From the NCBI GenBank assembly GCA_937973965.1, contig CALJJQ010000138.1, positions 1 through 32,627 of the forward strand: a stretch of DNA of 32,627 nt, given 5' to 3'. Source of the stretch: an uncultured Calothrix sp. Its GTDB lineage: Bacteria; Cyanobacteriota; Cyanobacteriia; Cyanobacteriales; Nostocaceae. Each line of letters starts with the position of its first letter. Position 1 is the first letter of the stretch. This document shows, piece by piece, positions 25,300-32,335 of this stretch. The translations under genes and the position numbers were made by a program. The notes under the pieces are model-generated. The model ran no database searches and had not been told where the DNA came from. It saw only the letters and a list, made by a program, of their open reading frames with translations.

Positions 25300-26600
25300 C
25301 CATAAATGAACCCTGATATTGTTGCCATTACTACAACTATTGACACAAATACCACTGTTTTTTTAGTTCCCAGAATACTGCGAATGACTAGCATATTTGG
25401 TAATGAGAGGGCTGGTCCTGCTAGTAATAATGCTAACGCGGGTCCATTTCCCATACCATTTCCGATCAAACCCTGCAAAATAGGAACTTCCGTGAGTGTG
25501 GCAAAGTACATAAAGGCTCCTGCAAATGCAGCCACAAAGTTGGAGAGTAAAGAATTGCCACCAACTGCTCGTGTCACCCACTCGGAGGGAATTAGAGCTT
25601 CATGACCGGGACGACCGAGTAAGGCTCCAGCGACCACAACCCCCATCAGTAGAAGTGGTAAAATTTGTTTCGCGAAGTCCCAGGATGAGGCAAACCACTC
25701 TCCGGCTTCATCTTTGTTGGTGCTGGTCAGCCAAGATAAACCGATTACCCCCACCGCAAAGGGAACCATTGGTTCCTGGGAAAATTGCCACCCTAGGACT
25801 GCGGTGACGGCTGAAATTAAAATTACTTTACCGGGGTTGAGATGAAACCAAGCAACTAATAAAACTGCAAGAGCGATCGCCAACACGCCTGTAATTAACC
25901 ATTTTGCTGTATAAATTGTAGCCCAAATACCGATGGGTTCTGTGGGTTTTGCCCAGTTAGCAAAGACTAAAATCCCCACCATGACTGCAAAAAAGAGGGT
26001 ATTTTGCCATAGGGGACGATTGACTTCTGGTTCTGGGAATCCAGCTTGGGCTTCAATTTTCTCTAGTTCTTCTCCACGGAAGATGAATGCCATCAGTAAA
26101 CCAATCACCACACTAAAAGCGATCGCTCCGATAGCTCTTGCAATACCTAATTGCCATCCCAAAATCCGAGCCGTGAGGATAATTGCTAGTATATTTACGG
26201 CTGGGCCTGAGTATAAAAAGGCTGTAGCTGGACCAAGACCCGCTCCCATGCGATAAATACCGGCAAATAAAGGTAGGACTGTGCAGGAACAAACGGCTAG
26301 AATTGTCCCGGATACGGATGCTACCCCATAGGCTAAAATTTTGTTGGCTTTTGCTCCCAGGTATTTCATCACCGCATCTTGGGAAATAAAAACCGCGATC
26401 GCTCCAGCAATAAAAAAGGCGGGAATTAAACACAGTAGCACATGTTCTTGAGCGTACCACCGCACTAAATATAGTGATTCAAAAACAGCATTTTTTAATC
26501 TTTCGGAGTTAGCGATAATTTCCACTGGTAGATAAAAACAAACTAAGAAACCTGCGACAATCCACAACAAAGGTTTCCATTCCGATTTCCAAAAATGCAT
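25287..26600 (-). CDS. ArsP/YraQ-like permease (UPF0718, DUF318 family)
   Basis: A polytopic inner-membrane protein of 437 residues. The family hallmark GTILAVCSCTVLPLFAGIY (about 99-117) holds a Cys-Ser-Cys pair at 104-106, followed by GPATAFLYSGPAVNILAI; the motif returns in the second half as FAGAFMYFATLTEVPILQGL and GPALALLLAGPALSLPN, showing an internal duplication. ArsP members export trivalent organoarsenicals, and other members of the superfamily have unknown substrates. The start has AGGAG at 8 nt. A small thioredoxin-like protein, a common companion of this family, is encoded on the same strand but 735 nt upstream. Substrate is therefore a guess: a metalloid or thiol-reactive compound. 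Confidence 0.8.
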   Translation of the reverse strand: MHFWKSEWKPLLWIVAGFLVCFYLPVEIIANSERLKNAVFESLYLVRWYAQEHVLLCLIPAFFIAGAIAVFISQDAVMKYLGAKANKILAYGVASVSGTILAVCSCTVLPLFAGIYRMGAGLGPATAFLYSGPAVNILAIILTARILGWQLGIARAIGAIAFSVVIGLLMAFIFRGEELEKIEAQAGFPEPEVNRPLWQNTLFFAVMVGILVFANWAKPTEPIGIWATIYTAKWLITGVLAIALAVLLVAWFHLNPGKVILISAVTAVLGWQFSQEPMVPFAVGVIGLSWLTSTNKDEAGEWFASSWDFAKQILPLLLMGVVVAGALLGRPGHEALIPSEWVTRAVGGNSLLSNFVAAFAGAFMYFATLTEVPILQGLIGNGMGNGPALALLLAGPALSLPNMLVIRSILGTKKTVVFVSIVVVMATISGFIYGIFA

Positions 26601-26905
26601 ACATATTTCTCCTATCTCTGCAATGGGGAAAATGTGAACTGTAATTATTTCGGGACTTTTAAAATCAAATCAAATCAAATAGGACGCGCGCAACCGGCAC
26701 ATTTTTTTCTAGGATTGTGACACTTTGATCAATGTTTAACCTAGTAATTAGAATTTGCGGAAAAAGTCTTAAAAAAGTCTTATAGTGGGGGTAGGGAACG
26801 GAGAACAGGTAACAGTTTTACCTTTATTTTTGTGTTGTTTGTACTCTCATAAATTTGAGTGCAAGTTTTTTAAGCCTTAAACCTTTATTTCCTTGCACTT
26901 TCACC

Positions 26906-26948
26906 GGATAAAAAATCCTCAAAGCGTTGATAAATAAGTTTTTTATCC
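26906..26948. repeat. Perfect 10-bp inverted repeat
   Basis: GGATAAAAAA and TTTTTTATCC are separated by 23 nt. It could be a stem-loop or a protein-binding dyad in the leader of the permease gene. No mobile-element features accompany it. Confidence 0.5.
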
Positions 26949-27279
26949 TTATTCATCAAGCCCTAATTAGGATGTGAGTTCGATGAATTACAAAGTCTGA
27001 AACTCTTGTTCAGCAATATTGGTGCCAAATAAAAGTTTTTAAAAACCTCATCGTCTACTGAGAATAAAATCAGTAAACTGGGAATAGTCAGTTATTGACT
27101 TTGTTCTCAACATTAACTGAAAGCTGACTTTGAACCTGAACTTGCAAAATCTTTGATTCACAAGGATTATAGAGCTTAAAGTCCGTCGAATTCACGTTAA
27201 TAGGGTGTTTCCTGTCCCACACCAACCGGATATTGTGACAATTGCAGCTATTCCTGTCAAACAACCTTGAATTTTGTTG

Positions 27280-27306
27280 GGTGGGTTAGACAGTTTGTAA
27301 CCCACC
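27280..27306 (-). terminator. Stem-loop after the thioredoxin-like gene
   Basis: The arms GGTGGGTTA (27280-27288) and TAACCCACC (27298-27306) form a 9-bp perfect stem with a 9-nt loop, 30 nt past the stop of the minus-strand gene. A second TAACCCACCC at 27310-27319 could replace the right arm. There is no U-tract on the minus strand, so termination is uncertain. The TGGGTGGGTTA-type hairpin is also a common cyanobacterial repeat. Confidence 0.45.
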
Positions 27307-27335
27307 TTGTAACCCACCCGACGGAGTATATTCAC

Positions 27336-27581
27336 TTAATTGTGAGATAAAAGGGATTCAATCTCTTGGGGTTCCAATACCTTACCCTGACTGAGAACTT
27401 TTCCATCCACGACCAATGCTGGTGTTTTCATTACACCCCGTTTGACGATTTCCATTGTGTCTGTAACATGAAAAATATCAGCCTGCAAATCCCTAGATGC
27501 GATCGCAGTTTTGGCGTTTGCTTCTAGTTGTTGACATTTCTTACAACCTGTACCCAAAATTTCAATCTTGATACTACTCAT
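27336..27581 (-). CDS. Thioredoxin-like redox-active disulfide protein (TIGR00412 type)
   Basis: A minimal thioredoxin fold of 81 residues. ILGTGCKKCQQLEANAKTA carries the active CxxC (Cys13 and Cys16), and VMKTPALVVDGKVLSQGK includes the cis-proline (TPAL). No signal peptide, so it is cytosolic. This small family is typically encoded beside ArsP-like permeases. A strong GGAGG stands 7 nt before the ATG, and the preceding DUF442 gene ends only 18 nt upstream, so the two form an operon behind the MerR-type operator at 28062-28093. It may reduce or relay thiols or metalloids to the permease or the DUF442 protein; this is inference. Confidence 0.85.
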   Translation of the reverse strand: MSSIKIEILGTGCKKCQQLEANAKTAIASRDLQADIFHVTDTMEIVKRGVMKTPALVVDGKVLSQGKVLEPQEIESLLSHN

Positions 27582-27599
27582 CGCTTAACCTCCGAATAT

Positions 27600-28022
27600 T
27601 TACTCTGCCAACAAAGAACTGGCAAAATCAGCTAGGGGACAATTGGGTTTATGTTCCAACCCCAAATCCTTTCTTCTGGATAAATACTCCTGGTGTGTCC
27701 ATCCTTCTTTTTCTGCTAGTGCTAATAAACTAAATACCCCTGCTCTCAATCCAGAAGCACAACGCACATAAATTGGTTGGGGTAATGTTTCTATGGCTGT
27801 TTTAAATTTTTGTAATGTATCTGTGTTTAAGTTTTGCCCAGATACTGGAATACTAACAAATTTCAGCGATAAATTCTCTACTATTTCTTTGTTTAATTGA
27901 TTCCCCTCACCCTCCGTACACAGGTCTATAACCGTACTAAAACCTTTCTCGGCTATTTCTTGTAAACCTGTTGGGTCTGCAACTGAACCAATCGCTAAAT
28001 TATTAGTCACCGCTTTGAACAT
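27600..28022 (-). CDS. DUF442 / beta-lactamase hydrolase-like (BLH) family protein
   Basis: A 140-residue protein with a phosphatase/rhodanese-like fold. The signature loop YVRCASGLRAG puts Cys88 and Arg93 in the C-x4-R spacing usual for DUF442. The N-terminal half holds GFSTVIDLCTEGEGNQ and FVSIPVSG, as in the BLH domain that in other bacteria is fused to a persulfide dioxygenase-like hydrolase. It may handle persulfides or phosphate esters; activity is unproven. The gene is the first one after the MerR operator, with AGAGG before the ATG. Confidence 0.8.
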   Translation of the reverse strand: MFKAVTNNLAIGSVADPTGLQEIAEKGFSTVIDLCTEGEGNQLNKEIVENLSLKFVSIPVSGQNLNTDTLQKFKTAIETLPQPIYVRCASGLRAGVFSLLALAEKEGWTHQEYLSRRKDLGLEHKPNCPLADFASSLLAE

Positions 28023-28061
28023 TTTTTTCCTCTCTACTAGACATCAAACCTGTCACTTCCT

Positions 28062-28093
28062 AGAGTAATCCTTATACCTATGTATAAGGTCAA
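28062..28093 (-). promoter_or_regulatory. MerR-family operator/promoter
   Basis: On the minus strand, TTGACC (-35, complement of 28088-28093) and TACTCT (-10, complement of 28062-28067) are separated by 20 nt, or 19 nt if TTACTC is used. This is the overlong spacer typical of MerR-regulated promoters. Between them lies the perfect dyad CCTTATAC-N4-GTATAAGG (28070-28089). Transcription would start about 30-35 nt before the DUF442 gene. The MerR gene is immediately upstream. Confidence 0.85.
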
Positions 28094-28113
28094 GGATTTT
28101 GCAAAAATACTTT

Positions 28114-28530
28114 TCACAGGTTTTCTAAAACGATGCATTGATGGGTGGGGTCAGACTGATCTAAATTCCCTTGACATTGCTCCAGTAAGGGTAATATTTC
28201 ATCATGCAGCATCTGCAACTTGTGAATTTGCTCGCGTATTTCCTGGGTTTTTCGCTGGAGACGCTCATATACAGCCATACAACTTAGCGATCGCTGTTCT
28301 TTTAAGGTAAGGATATCTTTAATTTCTTCTAAACTCAATCCCAGAGATTTAACCCGAATAATCCAAGCTAAACGCTCTACTTGCTCTTGACTAAATAGCC
28401 TATATCCTGCTTCTGTGCGTTCTAGGGGTGGGATTAAACCGATACGCTCATAGAAATAGACTGTTTGCGGATTCAGTCCTAAACTGCGAGCTACCTCACC
28501 GATTTTGTACATAACCTTAGCTTTCATCAC
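28114..28530 (-). CDS. MerR-family heavy-metal/thiol-responsive transcriptional regulator
   Basis: The N-terminal winged helix MYKIGEVARSLGLNPQTVYF and YERIGLIPPLERTEAGYRLF is classical, followed by the dimerisation helix (about 80-118). Three cysteines, Cys84, Cys119 and Cys132 (with His130 nearby), lie in the sensor region; the 35-residue gap between the first two equals that of the mercury ligands Cys82 and Cys117 of MerR. The inducer is therefore probably a soft metal, metalloid or thiol-reactive compound. The frame opens at 28530; ATG codons at residues 2 and 7 are also possible, and residue 7 (28512) matches homologues best. It lies 15 nt downstream of an autotransporter gene and just upstream of its own operator. 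Confidence 0.85.
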   Translation of the reverse strand: MMKAKVMYKIGEVARSLGLNPQTVYFYERIGLIPPLERTEAGYRLFSQEQVERLAWIIRVKSLGLSLEEIKDILTLKEQRSLSCMAVYERLQRKTQEIREQIHKLQMLHDEILPLLEQCQGNLDQSDPTHQCIVLENL

Positions 28531-28545
28531 CCATTCCCCATCAAC

Positions 28546-30366
28546 TCAAAACGAGTAGCGAATCTCACCTCTGACTAGGTTATCACTAAAGTTTTCCCTG
28601 CCGATCACCGTTTCATAATCGATTGCTCCGGCAAAATTTTGGGAAAATACAACTTGGGTTCCCACTCCTAGCTTGAGATAATCTTTGTCCCGTTCTGGTG
28701 TGTTGATCTGTCGTGGTATTCCTGGTTGATTTAGTAGTTCTGTGGTGATGGTGCGGGTGTTTTCTCCTAATTCCCGTTCGTAACTAGCACGGAGATGAGG
28801 AATTATTTTGGTGGAGCCAGTATTAAATTCAACGGCAGCTTGCGCACCAATACTGAGGGTGAATGCTTCAGCATCCTGGTCGTTGACTTTTAAATTTAAG
28901 CTTTGTGCGCCAGTTTCGGTGTAACCATCGATATTCACACGGTCATATCGGACACCTAAAATTGGTCCATAGGCAAGATTTCCCGAACGGGCAATGTATC
29001 CTCCCTTCAGACTAGCAGAAAATTGATTAGCGTTGGTTGTAGCTGTGGCTGTCCGGTTATCAAAGTTGGTTTTGCGGTTAATATCAAAATCGTTGTTTCC
29101 GTAGCTGAGAATGGCATTTGTCCAAAAGTTGGTTTGGCTGTAGTTACTATATAAAGAAATACCGTAACCATTGCTTTCCAATTTACCCAGGTTGCGATTG
29201 AAGTTGGTTTCATTACCCACTAAACCAAAGGCTACACCAATAGCCAAATTATCAGCAACCCGATAATCAACTCCGACAGTCACACCGGAAGTGGTGAAGT
29301 CGTAACCAGGATTGTCATTACCAGAATTGCGATCGCCAAAGTTAATATTACCATTGACAAAGGTTCCCCAGGGTTGATTAGTTGGTTGGGAGGATTGGAT
29401 TTGCAGTGCTTGTAAGCGACTATCGATCAGTTGGGTTTGTCGTTGAGCTATACCCAAGGCAATCTCGCTTTGGGGGATAATCGTTTGGGGTGCATTGATC
29501 ACTGCTGCTGCATATTCCCCGATTAATTGATGACCCCGTGCTGTGGGATGGATCAAGTCCCAAAATAAATATTCATTCGGATTACTACAAACAGTACCCG
29601 CTTCACGATTAAAACAAGGTTCATTCAAGTTGGTAAAACCAAATTTACCCGGTTCTGCTAATACTTCGGAAAGCAAAGCATTTACGTCTAGGGGAATAAT
29701 ATTCAGATTCCGGTTTTGCTGGGCTAATCCTTGCAAGGCAACTTGTAATTCGCTATTGTGGGTGTTAGTAAGGGCAGTGCTACTAGCGGCAGTTCCTAAC
29801 GGATTTTCCCGCACCGTTTTCCCCAAGTCAAGCAAGTTTACTACTAGGAAATTCCTCGCACCTTTGTCTTTGAGGGCATTAATGGAACCGGTAATATTGT
29901 TAATTACACTGGTGGTATCTGTTGCTCGTAAACCTAGATAATCATTCGCACCAATCCAGATAATATATAAAGCTTGGGAATTAGCTTGACCTGGTGTAGA
30001 AACAAAATTACCTATTTGGGTTTGTAATCCCAAAGGGAAATCAACAACTGTGTTACCTGTTCCCGATGTTGCACCACCAATGGCAAAATTAGTCGTTTGA
30101 TTGGGGTCTAATTCTAAGACTGCTTCTAAACGTTCAACCCAGATAAAACCATTGGTAAAACGTCCTTGAAAATAGGGAGGTGGGGGAATTTGTCCCTCGG
30201 TAAATCGAAATAAATTCCCATCGTCGGAGAGACTATCTCCAAAAATATAGGCTTCTGGAAATGGCTGGGCTGTTACTTTTGTCTGTATGAAAAATAAACA
30301 GCATGTCATAATGGAAGCTGCGGCTATTCCAGGAAGGATTTTTGTGAACTGGGGGAAAATATTCAT
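28546..30366 (-). CDS. GDSL-type esterase autotransporter
   Basis: A secreted outer-membrane protein of 606 residues. A signal peptide (about 1-33, cleavage near VTA-QPF) leads to a GDSL/SGNH hydrolase passenger: FGDSLSD with nucleophile Ser45, block II glycine in AIGGAT (about 95-100), GANDY with Asn141, and DLIHPT with Asp270 and His273, so the catalytic set is complete. From about residue 330 to 606 is an autotransporter beta-barrel ending in the typical aromatic RYSF terminus. It should present a lipase/esterase at the cell surface, as in EstA-type proteins. The MerR gene begins 15 nt after its stop, so the two may share a transcript. Confidence 0.9.
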   Translation of the reverse strand: MNIFPQFTKILPGIAAASIMTCCLFFIQTKVTAQPFPEAYIFGDSLSDDGNLFRFTEGQIPPPPYFQGRFTNGFIWVERLEAVLELDPNQTTNFAIGGATSGTGNTVVDFPLGLQTQIGNFVSTPGQANSQALYIIWIGANDYLGLRATDTTSVINNITGSINALKDKGARNFLVVNLLDLGKTVRENPLGTAASSTALTNTHNSELQVALQGLAQQNRNLNIIPLDVNALLSEVLAEPGKFGFTNLNEPCFNREAGTVCSNPNEYLFWDLIHPTARGHQLIGEYAAAVINAPQTIIPQSEIALGIAQRQTQLIDSRLQALQIQSSQPTNQPWGTFVNGNINFGDRNSGNDNPGYDFTTSGVTVGVDYRVADNLAIGVAFGLVGNETNFNRNLGKLESNGYGISLYSNYSQTNFWTNAILSYGNNDFDINRKTNFDNRTATATTNANQFSASLKGGYIARSGNLAYGPILGVRYDRVNIDGYTETGAQSLNLKVNDQDAEAFTLSIGAQAAVEFNTGSTKIIPHLRASYERELGENTRTITTELLNQPGIPRQINTPERDKDYLKLGVGTQVVFSQNFAGAIDYETVIGRENFSDNLVRGEIRYSF

Positions 30367-30440
30367 TCCTTTGATTTAGATTTAATAAAGTTTATTCACA
30401 ATACTTCAAATATCGGCAAACAATTTTGGATGACTCTTAC

Positions 30441-30494
30441 CCCGGATTTTTCACAAAACCCTCAAATTATCAGGGAGGAGGAAACAGGGAGTAG
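30441..30494 (+). repeat. Half copy of the dispersed repeat
   Basis: CCCGGATTTTTCACAAAACC and the following CTCAAATTATCAGGGAGGAG match the left half of the copy at 20856 at about 31 of 37 positions. The right half, including the second terminal arm, is missing. Confidence 0.6.
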
Positions 30495-30756
30495 TTTTTG
30501 TATCAGGGTTTTATCTTTCCATCTGTCCCATTCTTTTGGAAATTGCTAAATAAGTCGGTGCGATCGCCTGCAAAGGGGAGCTAAATATGGAGCTAAAGTG
30601 CAACTAAGAGTCAAATACGTAGGCTTTGTTTTTCGTTACATAGTAATCTTGGAGAAGATGCTGCGCATCTATGGTTTTTTATTGCCGACTTAATTATTAA
30701 ATTTCGGAAGTAATAAAAACTGAATACCCGGATTTCTCACGAGTAGGTTATAAGTC

Positions 30757-30919
30757 AAAAGTGTTGAATTTCGATACATAACTTTACAAATCTAGGGGCT
30801 TTGCACGAATTTGAGCTTCTATTAATGACAATGAAGTCAATTGCAGGGCAAATTTGGTATTACCAGCACCAATACACAACTTGGTATCAACCGCTAAAAT
30901 CTTAAGATTCAACACTTGT
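30757..30919 (-). mobile_element. Small non-autonomous element with target duplication, nested in another repeat
   Basis: A 163-bp insert is flanked by an 11-bp direct repeat GGTTATAAGTC (30746-30756 and 30920-30930). Its ends carry the perfect 11-bp inverted repeats AAGTGTTGAAT (30759-30769) and ATTCAACACTT (30907-30917). The related repeat copy at 20856-20942 lacks the insert and shows the uninterrupted target. There is no transposase, so it would need one in trans; the family is not identified. Confidence 0.7.
30784..30915 (-). CDS. 43-codon ORF spanning the small mobile element
   Basis: A frame open from GTG, which lies inside the terminal inverted repeat, encodes VLNLKILAVDTKLCIGAGN and continues to IEAQIRAKPLDL before a TAA near the other end. 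It covers most of the 163-bp element. There is no ribosome site, and I do not recognise the product. It may be the fused remains of a longer element gene, or chance. Confidence 0.2.
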   Translation of the reverse strand: MLNLKILAVDTKLCIGAGNTKFALQLTSLSLIEAQIRAKPLDL

Positions 30920-31238
30920 GGTTATAAGTCTTGGGTGAAGGATTGATTTTCCTTCTACGGACTATCGCTACTCCCTACTCCTTGTAAGTTTTAGGAATTT
31001 GTTTGTGAGAAATGCAGGAATACCGCAATCAAATCTGAATTTTTAACCCTTTATCCCATGGATAATATTATCTTTAGTTCAAAGTCATACAATATACAAC
31101 TAAAAGACACATTACTTAATTACCTAAATTCAGCAGTAGCAGTAAATTATCAGCGAATCAATCAAAAAAGTCTATCTTCAGCAGTTCATCATCCTAAATT
31201 CTCCTATCGTTGAGTTATTTGCTGAGAAAACCCAACCC

Positions 31239-31982
31239 ATGAACCATCAATCCAAACCTTCTGGTCAATCGAAACTCAAACTCCTGCTGATGGCGATCGC
31301 GATCGCTGGTATGGTTATTCTATCCAGACAAGTTGATCTGCAACAACTTTACCAACGCGGATTAATTACCATTCAAAACTGGGGAGTTTGGGCACCAATT
31401 GGTTATATGGCGATATATAATTTGGCGACTTTATTATTTGTTCCCGGTTCCATTTTAACAATTAAAGGGGGTTGCTTATTTGGTTTATTCTGGGGTTCGG
31501 TGTATGTGTTAATTGCTGCAACCTTTGGTGCAACTTTTGCCTTTCTGATTGGTCGTTATTTTTCGCGGGATTGGGTACATAGACAAATTAGTCGCTATCC
31601 CCACTTTCAAGCCATTGATCGAGCAGTTGGGAAAGAAGGATTTAAAATTGTATTATTAACCCGATTATCGCCCGTATTTCCCTTTAACTTATTAAACTAT
31701 ATATTTGGTGTCACCCAGGTTTCCCTCAAGGATTATATCTATGCCTCCATCGGCATGATTCCTGGTATAATATTGTATGTTTATATTGGTACATTGGTGG
31801 GTAATATCTCAACTATAAATCATCAAAATTTACCCACAAGTACCACAGCCCAAATTGGACAATGGTTGTTGCAGGGAGTTGGTTTAATTGCCGCGATCGC
31901 AATTACTATATATCTCAGTAAAATTGCTCGTCAAGCACTAAAAGAAAGTATAGCTGAAAGTGATATTGATGTGGAAAATTGA
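31239..31982 (+). CDS. TVP38/TMEM64 family membrane protein (DedA-like, SNARE-associated domain)
   Basis: An inner-membrane protein of 247 residues with about five or six hydrophobic segments. VPGSILTIKGGCLFGLFWGS and AATFGATFAFLIGRYFSRDW are the conserved glycine-rich core. LLTRLSPVFPFNLLNYIFGV and YIYASIGMIPGIILYVYIGT complete the domain. Relatives of this superfamily take part in lipid handling and membrane homeostasis, including polyprenyl-phosphate flipping in the related DedA branch; the role of TVP38 members in cyanobacteria is not established. The gene stands alone. Confidence 0.85.
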   Translation: MNHQSKPSGQSKLKLLLMAIAIAGMVILSRQVDLQQLYQRGLITIQNWGVWAPIGYMAIYNLATLLFVPGSILTIKGGCLFGLFWGSVYVLIAATFGATFAFLIGRYFSRDWVHRQISRYPHFQAIDRAVGKEGFKIVLLTRLSPVFPFNLLNYIFGVTQVSLKDYIYASIGMIPGIILYVYIGTLVGNISTINHQNLPTSTTAQIGQWLLQGVGLIAAIAITIYLSKIARQALKESIAESDIDVEN

Positions 31983-32098
31983 TCAACTCGGATGGGGGGT
32001 AAACCCCTCAAACTGGTTTCTGCATTGGAAATCGAGAGGAGAACAAAATTAAGTCATTAAGTAGGTGGGTGGTAAAAATTTTCGTTGAGCTCAGGAAG

Positions 32099-32153
32099 TA
32101 GGGAGAGACTTGATATATCGCGTCTGTACTAGGGAGAGACGCGATATATCGCG
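32099..32153. repeat. Pair of 24-bp direct repeats with palindromic core
   Basis: TAGGGAGAGAC-TT-GATATATCGCG (32099-32122) and TAGGGAGAGAC-GC-GATATATCGCG (32130-32153) differ at two positions. GAGACGCGATATATCGCG in the second copy is largely self-complementary and can also pair with CGCGTC following the first. Such CGCGATATATCGCG units are common cyanobacterial intergenic repeats. Confidence 0.65.
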
Positions 32154-32335
32154 AAGGAAATAGTTGTATTCAATCTCCAACTTTTCCGGAATTGCAACTG
32201 ACAGCACAGCAGATTTTTGATGCAGCGTCAAATTCAAGTTCAAGTTAAGAAACAATACAAAAAATGCGATCGCCAATCTATATCAGTAAAATTACTTGTA
32301 CTTAAGTTAATTAAAATGTGATAACCGTTTGATAG

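Larger units (their letters stand above)
26601..27335. other. 735-bp gene-free region with inverted repeats
   Basis: I see no convincing gene. It contains an AAATC-type tandem run (26661-26682), 10-bp perfect inverted arms GGATAAAAAA (26906-26915) and TTTTTTATCC (26939-26948), and a hairpin at 27280-27306. A 37-codon GTG frame (27192-27305, minus strand) with a hydrophobic middle has no ribosome site and is not called. Confidence 0.55.
30728..31017 (-). repeat. Dispersed MITE-like repeat, copy split by a second element
   Basis: The left end CCCGGATTTCTCAC and the right end GTGAGAAATGCAGG are inverted copies of the arms at 20856-20942. The sequence after 30931 (GGATTGATTTTCCTTCTAC) is the reverse complement of that copy's core. 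Without the 174 bases of insertion plus duplication, the unit would be about 116 bp. Confidence 0.65.
30367..31238. other. 870-bp gene-free region filled with mobile repeats
   Basis: It contains a half copy of the dispersed repeat (30441-30494), a full copy (30728-31017) and a second small element inserted in the latter (30757-30919). No host gene is apparent. Confidence 0.6.

Noticed and set aside
27192-27305. 37-codon GTG frame on the minus strand with a hydrophobic middle (LTGIAAIVTISGWCGTGNTL)
   Set aside because: Its start lies inside a TGGGTGGGTTA hairpin repeat and it has no ribosome site; the resemblance to a membrane peptide may be chance.
30757-30919. Interpreting the 163-bp insert as a degraded full insertion sequence with transposase
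   Set aside because: It is far too short, and the 43-codon frame shows no DDE or HUH motif; it is better described as a non-autonomous element.
32091-32276. 61-codon minus-strand frame
   Set aside because: It crosses the 24-bp direct repeats and the spacer before the last gene, without a ribosome site.
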